From Sphingopyxis macrogoltabida (GTDB lineage Bacteria > Pseudomonadota > Alphaproteobacteria > Sphingomonadales > Sphingomonadaceae): a stretch of DNA of 64,000 nucleotides. Position 1 is the stretch's first letter; the number at the start of each line of letters is the position of its first letter. The DNA lies in NCBI RefSeq assembly GCF_001307295.1, contig NZ_CP012700.1, positions 1,677,001 to 1,741,000 of the forward strand, read 5' to 3'. Position numbers and translations under genes: made by a program. Below the pieces are notes generated by a model, which did no database searches, was not told the DNA's origin, and saw nothing but the letters and a program-made list of their open reading frames with translations. Positions 44,878-53,279 of this stretch are shown piece after piece.

Positions 44878-45730
44878 CCGGATGCGGCTCGATGGGCGGA
44901 CGGCCTTTGTCACCGGCGGCGGCGGCGGGATCGGGCGCGCCATCGCGTTGCGGCTTGCCGAAGCCGGCGCCGATATCGCGATCTTCGATATCTTTCCGGA
45001 ACGCGCCGAGGAAGCCGCGGCGCGGGTCCGGGAGCATGGGGTGCACGCCATCGCCATCCCCGGCGACGTGATGGACAGCGACGCGCTGCGGACCGCGATC
45101 GACCGGACGGCGCGCGAGCGGGGCCGCCTCGACATCCTGATCAACAACGCCGGCGGCGTGTCGGCGCGGCCCTTCCTCGAACAGAGCGAGCGCAGCATGC
45201 GAAAACATGTCGACATCAACCTGATGTCGATGCTGATCGCGACGCAGGCGGCGGCGAAGCACATGGTCGCGGGCGGGCACGGCGGCGCGATCGTCAATGT
45301 CGCGAGCATCGAGGCCAGCCGCGCGGCGCCAAACTTTGCCGTCTATGCCGCATGCAAGGCGGGGATGCTCAGCTTCACCAAATCGATGGCGGTCGAACTG
45401 TCGGCGCACGCGATCCGCGTCAACTGCATCGCACCCGATCACACGATCACTCCCGGAAATCAGGGCAATCGCGCCGGACCGGTCGATCCTGCGACGTGGA
45501 AGATACGTAGCGACGCCGAGGCCGATGCGATGAACCGGCTGATCCCGCTCGGGCGCGAAGGAATCGATCTTGAATGCGGCGATGCGGCGCTGTTTCTGGC
45601 TAGTCCGATGGCGGCCTATATCACCGGCACGCTGCTTCCCGTCGATGGGGGGACTTGGGCGTCGTCGGGCTGGGTGCGCGGCAGAAACGGCAAATGGACG
45701 TTGAATGAAGGACTGTCCTTTGGTCATTAA
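44870..45730 (+). CDS. Short-chain dehydrogenase/reductase
   Basis: 286 aa SDR with VTGGGGGIGRAIALRLAEAG, NNAGGVSARPF, Ser in VNVASIEASR, and YAACKAGM (Tyr/Lys). Acidic residue in FDIFPER suggests NAD. Overlaps the degenerate SDR gene by 8 bases, last of the operon 43496-44374-44870. Substrate unknown. Confidence 0.88.
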   Translation: MTDRMRLDGRTAFVTGGGGGIGRAIALRLAEAGADIAIFDIFPERAEEAAARVREHGVHAIAIPGDVMDSDALRTAIDRTARERGRLDILINNAGGVSARPFLEQSERSMRKHVDINLMSMLIATQAAAKHMVAGGHGGAIVNVASIEASRAAPNFAVYAACKAGMLSFTKSMAVELSAHAIRVNCIAPDHTITPGNQGNRAGPVDPATWKIRSDAEADAMNRLIPLGREGIDLECGDAALFLASPMAAYITGTLLPVDGGTWASSGWVRGRNGKWTLNEGLSFGH

Positions 45731-45836
45731 CTTAAAGAAATCGCGCCAACATTGCGGGGGTGTGGCAAAACCCCTACAGACCGCGCTAGGGTAGACCCCG
45801 ATTTCAACAACCCGGGGCAGGGGCAGGATTTTGCAG

Positions 45837-46607
45837 ATGGAAAACGGCAACGCACGCATCCGGGTACCGAAGACATCCGAACTGGTCGCCGACCAGATTC
45901 GGGCCCAGATCGTCCGCGGCGAACTCAACGAAGGGGATTCCCTCCCGCCCGAGGGCACGCTGATGGCGACGCTCGGCATTTCGCGGCCGACGCTGCGCGA
46001 GGCCTTCCGCATTCTCGAGGCCGAAAATCTGATCAGCGTCGTGCGCGGATCGCGCAGCGGCGCCCGCGTCCATCGCCCGTCGACCGAACTGGTGTCGCGT
46101 TACGCGGGCTATGTGCTCGAAGCGCAGGGCACGACGATCGCCGACCTTTACGCGGCGCGGCTTGCGATCGAGCCGACCGTCGTGCGCTGGCTGGCGACGG
46201 CCAAGGGACAGACGCCGGATTTCGCGCGGCTGAAGCAGGTGCTCGCCGACCTGGAAGAGATGCTCAAGACCGAGAGCTATGCCGAGTTCGTCGATAATGT
46301 CTCGATCTTCCACCAGACACTCGTCGAGGCGACCGGCAACAAGACACTGAGCTTTATGAATCGCATGTTGCTCGACCTCGGCCGCCACCACCAGAACGAC
46401 TATCAGCGCCGCCATCCGCGGACGACCGAAGACAAGTACAAGAGCCTTCGCGCCGGTCACAAATCCTTCGAGAAGCTGGTGACGATGATCGAGGACGGCG
46501 ACGTAGAGGGCGCGGTCGCGCATTGGCGCCTGCACCTGCGCAATGCGAACGAGACCTGGGGCGCGCGCGGCGAGGCCGAACGGATCGTCGACTCGCTCCA
46601 CGGATGA
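45837..46607 (+). CDS. GntR-family regulator (FadR/FCD type)
   Basis: 256 aa. N-terminal winged helix: IRAQIVRGELNEGDSLPPE, ISRPTLREAFRILEAENL, RGSRSGARV; the C-terminal helical FCD domain has the metal/effector pattern with conserved D and H residues (DNVSIFHQTLVEATGN, RAGHKSFEKL). Acyl-CoA or carboxylic-acid responsive in many relatives. Start ATG at 45837 (TTG at 45831 possible). Overlaps the ligase start by ATGA, so regulator and ligase are cotranscribed. A possible reader of the AGTTATATAACT motif, unproven. Confidence 0.9.
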   Translation: MENGNARIRVPKTSELVADQIRAQIVRGELNEGDSLPPEGTLMATLGISRPTLREAFRILEAENLISVVRGSRSGARVHRPSTELVSRYAGYVLEAQGTTIADLYAARLAIEPTVVRWLATAKGQTPDFARLKQVLADLEEMLKTESYAEFVDNVSIFHQTLVEATGNKTLSFMNRMLLDLGRHHQNDYQRRHPRTTEDKYKSLRAGHKSFEKLVTMIEDGDVEGAVAHWRLHLRNANETWGARGEAERIVDSLHG

Positions 46608-48106
46608 ACTTTATCGAGGCGATGATCGCCGCGGCGGCGCGGACGCCGGACGCGCCGTTGACCGTGGCGTCCGATATCCGGCCCGCGGCTTCCACGCTCG
46701 GCGAGGTCGTGCAGGCGGGGCGCCATATGGGAACCCGTATGACCGCAGCAGGGATCGCGCCCGGCGATATCGTCGCGTGCATGGTCCCGAACTGGCGCGA
46801 ATGGCTCGTCGTTGCGGTCGCGGCGGCGCAGGCGGGGGCGGTAATGCTGCCGGTCGTCACCATCTATGGCGCGAAGGAACTCGGTTTCATCCTGCGGCAG
46901 TCGGGCGCGCGCTGGCTGTTCACGCCCGACCGCTTTCGCAATGTCGATTATCGGCAGGTCGTTGCGGATTGCGGCGAGCTGTCGGCGCTCGATCGCCATA
47001 TCGTCACCGGTCCCGATTTTGCGGCGCTCGAGGCGCCGTGTGTGATCGCCGAACCGGCGCGGGTTGCCGACGGCGAACTTGCGCTGCTGGTCTATACCTC
47101 GGGGACGACCGCCGATCCTAAGGGTGTCATGCATTCGGCGCGCACCTTCCTTGCCGAACTGGCGTCGATGCGCGAAATGCGCGGGGAGACCGACGACGAT
47201 GCCGTCATCTCGCCCTGGCCGCCGGGCCATGTTGCGGGTGCGTTGTCGATGTACCGCTTCCTGTGTCAGGGAACGCCGCTGGTGCTGATGGACCAGTGGG
47301 ACGCGGGCCTCGCCGCCGAACTGATCGACCGGCACAAGGTTACATCGTCTTCGGGAACGCCCTTCCACCTGTCGGGGATGATGGCCGCCGCCGATGCGCA
47401 TGGCCACGACCTGACCTCGCTCCGCCAATATCTCGTCGGCGCGGCGCCGGTGCCGCCGTCGCTGATCGCGCGCTGTCAGGAGCAGGGACTCGCGGTCTAT
47501 CATTGTTACGGATCGAGCGAACATCCCACCGTCACCTCGGGGGTCGTCGACGATCCGCTCGACAAGCAGCTTCACACCGAAGGCCGGGTGATTCCGGGCT
47601 CGGAACTCCGCTTCGTCGACGACGACGGTAACGACGTCGCGCCGGGCCGGGACGGTGAGATCTGCACGCGCGGCCCCGAGCTGTTCATGGGCTATTTCGA
47701 TCCGTCGCTGGGCGAGGGCGCGTTTCTGCCCGGCGGGTGGTACCGCACCGGCGATATCGGCCGTGTCGACGAGAACGGCTATCTGCTGATCACCGACCGC
47801 AAGAAGGATATCATCATCCGCGGCGGCGAGAATATCTCGTCGAAAGAGGTCGAGGCGCTGCTCCTCGCGCATCCGAAAATCGCCGATGCCGCCGCGGTGG
47901 CGGCGCCCGACGAGCGGATGGGGGAGGTGGTGCGCGCTTGCGTCGTGCTCGCGACCGGTGCCACGCTATCGCTCGACGAACTGCGCGAATATTTCTTCGC
48001 TGCGGGCATCGCGAAACAGAAGACCCCCGAGCGGCTCAGCATCCTGCCCGAGCTGCCGCGCAATGCGTCGGGCAAGGTGCTGAAGCACGAGCTGCGTCGG
48101 ACATAA
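46604..48106 (+). CDS. Acyl-CoA ligase (AMP-forming)
   Basis: 500 aa. Motifs: LVYTSGTTADPKGVMHS, CYGSSEHPT, YRTGDIGRVDENGYLLITD, RKKDIIIRGGENISSKEVE, and catalytic Lys in NASGKVLKHEL. Similar to cyclohexanecarboxylate- or long/medium-chain acyl-CoA ligases. Coupled to the GntR gene by ATGA. Second of three ligases in the window; probably activates a different intermediate than the 24495 ligase. Confidence 0.92.
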   Translation: MNFIEAMIAAAARTPDAPLTVASDIRPAASTLGEVVQAGRHMGTRMTAAGIAPGDIVACMVPNWREWLVVAVAAAQAGAVMLPVVTIYGAKELGFILRQSGARWLFTPDRFRNVDYRQVVADCGELSALDRHIVTGPDFAALEAPCVIAEPARVADGELALLVYTSGTTADPKGVMHSARTFLAELASMREMRGETDDDAVISPWPPGHVAGALSMYRFLCQGTPLVLMDQWDAGLAAELIDRHKVTSSSGTPFHLSGMMAAADAHGHDLTSLRQYLVGAAPVPPSLIARCQEQGLAVYHCYGSSEHPTVTSGVVDDPLDKQLHTEGRVIPGSELRFVDDDGNDVAPGRDGEICTRGPELFMGYFDPSLGEGAFLPGGWYRTGDIGRVDENGYLLITDRKKDIIIRGGENISSKEVEALLLAHPKIADAAAVAAPDERMGEVVRACVVLATGATLSLDELREYFFAAGIAKQKTPERLSILPELPRNASGKVLKHELRRT

Positions 48107-48110
48107 CCTC

Positions 48111-48203
48111 CGTCATTGCGAGCGAAGCGAAGCAATCTCCAGCCTGCCGTCTTACAGGCCGATAGCTGGAGATTGCCGCGTCGCTTCGCTCCTCGCAATG
48201 ACG
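48111..48203. repeat. CGTCATTGCGAGCG palindromic repeat (REP-like)
   Basis: Left arm CGTCATTGCGAGCGAAGCGA, right arm ending CTCCTCGCAATGACG, with inner arms AATCTCCAGC/GCTGGAGATT. Second copy of the 24405 element, again between two convergent genes. Confidence 0.85.
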
Positions 48204-48209
48204 GGTATG

Positions 48210-48998
48210 TCAGTTGCGCATGATGAAGCCGCCGTCGATGTTGAGCGCCTGACCAGTGATCCAATCGCCGGCGGGCGAGCAGAGCAGCAGCAGCGCGCCG
48301 ACCAGGTCCTGCGGTTCGCCCCGCGGCTGCTTCACGACCCGCGCCATTGCTGCCTGCACGAACGGGCTTTCGTCGGGGGTCAATGCCTTGCCCGCGTCGG
48401 ACATCGTCATTCCCGGCGCGATGGCATTGACGTTGACGTTCATCCGTCCGAGCTCGGTCGCGAGTGTCGTCGTCAGCCCGAGCAGCGCGACCTTGCTGAT
48501 CCCGTAGGTCGTTTGCGCGGGGAAACCGCCCGCAGAGAGCTGGTTGACGATCTTGCCGCCGCCGCGCGCCTGGAACAGCGGTACCGCTGCTTTCGAGCAG
48601 ATCAGCGCGCCGGTCAGGTTGACGCGCATTAGCTTGTCGAAATCGGCGATGCTCGTCTGGATCGCGGGGGTGCCGACAGCTTCGACCATCAGCGCAGCGT
48701 TGTTGACGAGAATATCGAGCCCGCCGAAGGTCGCGCTGGTGGCTTCCATCATCGCCGCGACCGATGCTTCGTCGGCGATATCGACCTGTACTGCGATCGC
48801 CTTGCCACCGGCTTCATTGATCTCGCCCGCGACGCGTTCGGCGCCTTCCGCGTTCAGGTCGGCGACGACGACGCTCGCCCCCGCATTGGCGAGGCCCATA
48901 GCATAGGCGCGCCCGATGCTGTTACCGCGCCCGCCGGCGCCGGTGACGATCGCCACCTTGCCGTCGAGCCGGAACCGGTCGTTGGTGAAATCGGCCAT
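48210..48998 (-). CDS. Short-chain dehydrogenase/reductase
   Basis: 262 aa SDR: VTGAGGRGNSIGRAYAMGLA (a G-rich motif with an inserted RGNS), NNAALMVEAVGTP, Ser in VNQLSAGGF, and TTYGISKVAL (Tyr/Lys). VVADLNAEGA gives NAD preference. Last gene of the P450-ALDH-SDR operon; likely oxidises the hydroxylated product of the P450. Start 48998 (AGGAAG upstream); the GTG at 49004 overlaps the ALDH stop. Confidence 0.88.
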   Translation of the reverse strand: MADFTNDRFRLDGKVAIVTGAGGRGNSIGRAYAMGLANAGASVVVADLNAEGAERVAGEINEAGGKAIAVQVDIADEASVAAMMEATSATFGGLDILVNNAALMVEAVGTPAIQTSIADFDKLMRVNLTGALICSKAAVPLFQARGGGKIVNQLSAGGFPAQTTYGISKVALLGLTTTLATELGRMNVNVNAIAPGMTMSDAGKALTPDESPFVQAAMARVVKQPRGEPQDLVGALLLLCSPAGDWITGQALNIDGGFIMRN

Positions 48999-49000
48999 GA

Positions 49001-50482
49001 TCACGCTTCCTGCTTCGGGAAGATCGGGGCGCCGACGCCGATGGTGACGGTCTTGTAGTGAAGGAATTCGTCGATCCCGGCCTTGCCTCCCTCCTTGCCG
49101 AAGCCCGAGATGCCGATACCGCCGAAGGGCGTGTGCGGATTGATCTGGAAACCGCCATTGTTATAGACGCCGCCCGCGCTCAGCCGCTCGGACAGGCGGT
49201 GGACGCGCTGCAGATCGTTCGACTGGATATAGGCGGCGAGGCCATATTCGCTGTTGTTGGCGATCGCGACCGCCTCATCCTCGGTGTGGAATTTCATCAC
49301 GACGACCGCGGGGCCGAAAATCTCGACCTGACTGATCTCGTGATCGGGGTCGGCATCGACGATCAGCGTCGGCTCGATGAAATTGCCGTCGGCCAGTTCG
49401 CCGCCGCAGCGTCCGCCGCCGAGCTCGAACTTTGCTGCACCGTCGACCTTCGCACGCTCGAACATGCCGAGAATACGGTCGACCGCGGCCTTGTTGATCA
49501 CCGGCCCGACCGCGACGCTCGGGTCCATCGGATCGCCGACCTTGAACTGCCCGATGATGGCTTTGAGCCGCGCGACGAAATCGTCATAGACGTCGGCATG
49601 GACAAGCTGGCGGGTGGGGAGGGCGCAGCCCTGTCCCGACAGGCAGCCGACGGTCCAGAACACCGCGCGTTCGGCCGCCGCCTGCAAATCACAGTCGGGA
49701 AAGACGAGGCTCGCCGACTTGCCGCCGAGTTCCATCACCGACGGCTTGATCTCCTCGGCGCAGGCGGCGAGAATCTTGCGGGCGGTTATCGGCCCGCCGG
49801 TGAAGCTGATCTTGCGGATTTTCTTGTGCCGGACGATCGCCTCGCCCGCCTCGGCGGTGCCGGGCAGGATCGACAGCACGCCGTCGGGAACCCCGGCCTG
49901 CTTGCACAATTGGGCGAACATCTCGGGCGCGAACGGCGTGATTTCGGCGGGTTTGCAGATCACGCAATTGCCCGCCGCGAGCGCCGCCGCGACCTTCATG
50001 CCGAGCGAGATCAGCGGGCCGTTCCAGGTAATGATGATGCCGACGATGCCGATCGGCTCGGGTACCGTGTAGCTGAGTTCGCCGCGCGTATCGAAGGTCG
50101 AGATCAGCTCGCCCGACATCTTGTCGCACCAGCCGGCATAATAGCGCGTCCAGCCGACCGCGGTATCGACGCCGCGCTCGCCGACCATCAGCGTCGTGCC
50201 GCCATCGAGCGCCGCCATTTCGGCGAGGGTGCGCTTGTTCGCCTCGAGCAGGTCGGCGAGCCGGTTCAAAATGTCGCGCCGCGTTTCGGGTGGGGTCCGG
50301 CGCCAGTCCTCCTGCACCCCCGCCGCCCTCGCGACCGCTTCCTCGACTTCCTTTGCGCCGGCAAGCGGAATGTCCGCCTGCACGACCTGTTTAACCGGAT
50401 GCAGGTGCGGGTGTGTCCCGCCGCTGCCGCTCGTGCGCTGTTCATGTCCCAGATGGAGATGTACTGCCGGTGCGCTGGCCAT
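49001..50482 (-). CDS. Aldehyde dehydrogenase
   Basis: 493 aa NAD(P)-dependent ALDH: WNGPLISLGMKVAAALAAGN, catalytic Glu in VMELGGKSASLVF, nucleophile Cys in CLSGQGCALPTR, and EIFGPAVVVMKF. Oxidises an aldehyde to an acid for CoA activation. Located between the P450 and the SDR in one operon, so it probably handles an aldehyde formed from a terminal alcohol produced by the P450. Confidence 0.93.
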   Translation of the reverse strand: MASAPAVHLHLGHEQRTSGSGGTHPHLHPVKQVVQADIPLAGAKEVEEAVARAAGVQEDWRRTPPETRRDILNRLADLLEANKRTLAEMAALDGGTTLMVGERGVDTAVGWTRYYAGWCDKMSGELISTFDTRGELSYTVPEPIGIVGIIITWNGPLISLGMKVAAALAAGNCVICKPAEITPFAPEMFAQLCKQAGVPDGVLSILPGTAEAGEAIVRHKKIRKISFTGGPITARKILAACAEEIKPSVMELGGKSASLVFPDCDLQAAAERAVFWTVGCLSGQGCALPTRQLVHADVYDDFVARLKAIIGQFKVGDPMDPSVAVGPVINKAAVDRILGMFERAKVDGAAKFELGGGRCGGELADGNFIEPTLIVDADPDHEISQVEIFGPAVVVMKFHTEDEAVAIANNSEYGLAAYIQSNDLQRVHRLSERLSAGGVYNNGGFQINPHTPFGGIGISGFGKEGGKAGIDEFLHYKTVTIGVGAPIFPKQEA

Positions 50483-50506
50483 AATCTTGTCTCCCGATGA
50501 AAATTG

Positions 50507-51700
50507 TCAGGCGTCCCACGCCAGATGCAGATGTTCGAGCGCCATCACGCTGCCGCCGCGGCAGGTCTCGTCGCCCTTGGTGACTTGCCGGAAATGGCCG
50601 ATGCGGCCGAACCAGGCGCGATAGAAGACGATCAGCTCCATCCGCGCCAGATGCAGGCCAAGGCAGGTGTGGATGCCCGATCCGAACGCGGCGTGCCGAT
50701 AGAATTGACGCTCGACCGACACTGTTTTGGGGTCCTCGGTCAGCCCCTCGTCCCAGCCGACGAGCGGCAGCGGGGCGAGGATGCAGTCGCCGGCGAAGAG
50801 CTTTACGCCTTCGAGTTCGGTGTCTTCGACGACATAGCGCGGGGTCGCGACGAAGGCGTAGCGCCGCAGCAATTCCTCGACGAGATTGGGGATCACCGAC
50901 GGGTCGTCGATCGCGCGCTGGCGAAGGGTATCGTCGTGCGCGAGATGGCGCATGCCGAAGCTCATCGCATTGGTCACCGTGTCGAGCCCGGCGAGGAACA
51001 TCAGGAAGCCGATCGACATCAGCTCCTCGAAACCGAGTTTGCGCCCATCGACTTCGCTGACGATGATTTTCGAGATCATGTCGTCGCGCGGCTCGGCCAT
51101 GCGCTGCTGGATCAGTTCGGCGAGATGGCCGACGATTTGCTGCGCCAGATTGTTGCGGACCTCGTTGCTCGCCTGCGAATGAAAAAAGCCGGTGACGAGG
51201 TGGCGGAACTCGTCGAACTTCTCCATCGGAAAGCCGAACAATTCCATGAACACCGCGACGGGAAGGCGCGATCCGATCGCCTCGACGAATTCGCATTCGC
51301 CCTTGCCGGTCACGCCGTCGAGCAACTGGTCGGTCCAGGCGGTCACCCGGTCTTCGAGCGGTTCGATGGCTTTCGATTCGAAGAAGGGGCGGAGCATCTG
51401 CCGGTATGGCCGGTGCTCGGGCGGATCGAGCATCTCCGGAATCATCTTCGGCTGGTCGGGATTGGGCGGGATCGACAGGTAACGGCTCGAGAAGATCTCG
51501 GGATGTCGCACGACATGCTGCACCGACGAACCCGTGTTGCACACCCAATGGCCGCCATGGGCATTGGTCCAGAACACCGGCGGCGCGGTTTCCTTGAGCT
51601 CCCAATAGCGCGCGTGGCAATCGGCGAGCACGCCGGGGTCGGCGATATAATCGAACTCATGCACCGGTGTACGCACCGGTTGCACTGACGACTCGGTCAT
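50507..51700 (-). CDS. Cytochrome P450 (CYP101-like)
   Basis: 397 aa soluble bacterial P450. I-helix AGLDTVTNAM, ExxR in LVEELLRRYAF, heme loop FGSGIHTCLGLHLARMEL with the Cys ligand. Overall style (MLDPPEHRPYRQMLRPFF, FMELFGFPMEKFDEF) is that of P450cam and other terpene hydroxylases. It needs a ferredoxin and reductase, which are not in the window. First gene of the P450-ALDH-SDR operon, facing the TetR gene across a perfect palindrome. Start 51700 has AGAGGAGAGG upstream. Confidence 0.93.
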   Translation of the reverse strand: MTESSVQPVRTPVHEFDYIADPGVLADCHARYWELKETAPPVFWTNAHGGHWVCNTGSSVQHVVRHPEIFSSRYLSIPPNPDQPKMIPEMLDPPEHRPYRQMLRPFFESKAIEPLEDRVTAWTDQLLDGVTGKGECEFVEAIGSRLPVAVFMELFGFPMEKFDEFRHLVTGFFHSQASNEVRNNLAQQIVGHLAELIQQRMAEPRDDMISKIIVSEVDGRKLGFEELMSIGFLMFLAGLDTVTNAMSFGMRHLAHDDTLRQRAIDDPSVIPNLVEELLRRYAFVATPRYVVEDTELEGVKLFAGDCILAPLPLVGWDEGLTEDPKTVSVERQFYRHAAFGSGIHTCLGLHLARMELIVFYRAWFGRIGHFRQVTKGDETCRGGSVMALEHLHLAWDA

Positions 51701-51719
51701 CTATCCTCTCCTCTTGCGT

Positions 51720-51743
51720 ATATGTAAACGACTGTTTACATAT
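51720..51743. promoter_or_regulatory. 24-base perfect palindrome, likely TetR operator
   Basis: ATATGTAAAC-GACT-GTTTACATAT between P450 and TetR starts. Arms are perfect complements. The position 19 bases from the P450 start and 20 from the TetR start fits repression of both genes. Confidence 0.85.
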
Positions 51744-51763
51744 TGAGTCAACGGGGAGTGAGC

Positions 51764-52327
51764 ATGGCCGCGACGATTACCGATACACCCGCGCGCGACG
51801 CCGACCGGACGCGGCAGGCAATCCTTGATGCTGCGCAGCAAATATTCGCCGAAAAGGGGTTCGCCGAAGCCGGCGTCCGCGACATCACCGCGCTTGCCGG
51901 CGTCAACCCGTCGCTGGTCAGCCGCTATTTCGGCGGCAAGCTCAAGCTTTTCGAGGCGGCGCTCGACGCGGCGCTCAACACGCGGATGATGACCGACCTG
52001 CCCAAGGACAGCTTTGGCAAGGCGATCATGGAGCGCTTTGCCGACGACGACGACCGCGTCAGTCCGCTGCCGATGATGTTCAGCGCCGCGTCGGACAGCG
52101 AAGCGCGCGCGGTGGCGCAGCGGCTGCTGCGCGAACGTGTGTTCGAACCGCTCAAGCACTGGTTCGGCGGCAAGGATGCCGACGTGAAGGCGGCGCGCTT
52201 CATGATGGTCTCGCTCGGTTTCTTCGCCTATCGCGACCAGCTTCCGCTCGCCGAGTTCGCAGGGCGCGTCGAACCGGGGCTGCGCCGCTGGCTGGAAAGG
52301 GAATTCCAGGCCATCGTCGACGACTGA
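51764..52327 (+). CDS. TetR-family regulator
   Basis: 187 aa. N-terminal TetR helix-turn-helix TRQAILDAAQQIFAEKGFAEAGVRDITALAGVNPSLVSRYFGGK pattern (given in part: AGVNPSLVSRYFGGK) and an all-helical ligand domain. Divergent from the P450 operon. Start ATG 51764 with GGGGAGTG; a TTG at 51743 lies inside the palindrome and is unlikely. Downstream ACAD operon is convergent. Confidence 0.92.
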   Translation: MAATITDTPARDADRTRQAILDAAQQIFAEKGFAEAGVRDITALAGVNPSLVSRYFGGKLKLFEAALDAALNTRMMTDLPKDSFGKAIMERFADDDDRVSPLPMMFSAASDSEARAVAQRLLRERVFEPLKHWFGGKDADVKAARFMMVSLGFFAYRDQLPLAEFAGRVEPGLRRWLEREFQAIVDD

Positions 52328-52333
52328 CATCGC

Positions 52334-53221
52334 TCAGGCCGCGAGCAGCGCCGCCGTTTCGGCGGGGACAATGAACTGCAGCAAATGCGCGCGCTTCAGG
52401 CACAAATGCGGATGCGCCTCGTCGGTCATGCCGATCCCGCCGTGGACCTGGATATTCGCGCGGCCGTTGTCGAGGGCGGCCTGATCGGCGAGCCGTTTTG
52501 CTGCGGCAATATGGAATGCAGCATCGATGTCATCGGCGTCGAGCGCACAGGCGGCGTAATAGAGCTGCGATCGTGCGACCGCTGCACGCACGGCCATGTC
52601 CGAACAGAGATGCTTGAGCGCCTGGAACCAGCCGATCGGCCGATCGAACTGCTGGCGGAGCTTCGCATAATCCGCCGCCATATCGCGCGCGGCATCGGCG
52701 CAGCCGACGGCATAAGCGGCGGTGAGGAGTTGGAGGTGGAGCAGCGCGCGCGGATCGTCGACGGGCTCGATCTCTGCAGGACAGACGATCCGCGCCAGCG
52801 GGGTGGACTGGTCGAGCGAAGATGTTGACGATAGCTGGCCTGCGAGCGGGAAACAGGCGAGGCCGTCGCCGAATGCGCCGAGCGCGCGCGAGGCTTCCAC
52901 CCCATCCAGTATCCGAACATGTTCTTGCGCGGGTAAGGCGAGTGCCGCCTTGCCGGCAGCACCGGTCCAGCGTGCGGCGACTGCGGTCGACAGCAGCGCG
53001 ACCGGTGCAAGGAACCGCCCCAGTTCGGCGAACAGCAGCGTCTCGGTCGCATGATCGAGTCCCATTTCCGGAGCGGTCATGCCGGTCCAGCCCATGGTGT
53101 CGAGTTGCTGCCATAGCCCCGCCGACCGCGAGCGGGCGCCTACGAGCGGCATATGATCGCTGCACCAGTCGGCGGTTGCGGTCTGCAGCGCGATCTGTTC
53201 GTCGTTCGGCGTCAGGTCCAT
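52334..53221 (-). CDS. Acyl-CoA dehydrogenase, small-subunit type (partner of 53280)
   Basis: 295 aa. Reduced N-terminal domain; no SEPxxGSD loop; C-terminal DRPIGWFQALKHLCSDM and QVHGGIGMTDEAHPHL. Separated by 58 bases, containing a single REP-like unit, from the large subunit gene. Fifth ACAD pair, this time with the large gene first. Confidence 0.88.
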   Translation of the reverse strand: MDLTPNDEQIALQTATADWCSDHMPLVGARSRSAGLWQQLDTMGWTGMTAPEMGLDHATETLLFAELGRFLAPVALLSTAVAARWTGAAGKAALALPAQEHVRILDGVEASRALGAFGDGLACFPLAGQLSSTSSLDQSTPLARIVCPAEIEPVDDPRALLHLQLLTAAYAVGCADAARDMAADYAKLRQQFDRPIGWFQALKHLCSDMAVRAAVARSQLYYAACALDADDIDAAFHIAAAKRLADQAALDNGRANIQVHGGIGMTDEAHPHLCLKRAHLLQFIVPAETAALLAA

Positions 53222-53240
53222 GCGGAGTCCTTCGTTTCTG

Positions 53241-53262
53241 GGCACCGGCCTGCGCCGGGGCG
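53241..53262. repeat. Single REP-like unit (CACCGGCCTGCGCCGGGG)
   Basis: One CCGG-CCTGCG-CCGG hairpin in the 58-base gap between the two ACAD genes, same family as 40485. It may adjust the relative expression of the two subunits. Confidence 0.55.
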
Positions 53263-53279
53263 CGATGCCCGCTGCGCGT

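Noticed and set aside
45731..45836. Looking for a copy of the regulon motif upstream of the GntR gene
   Set aside because: No AGTTATATAACT-like sequence seen, so autoregulation through this motif is not supported.
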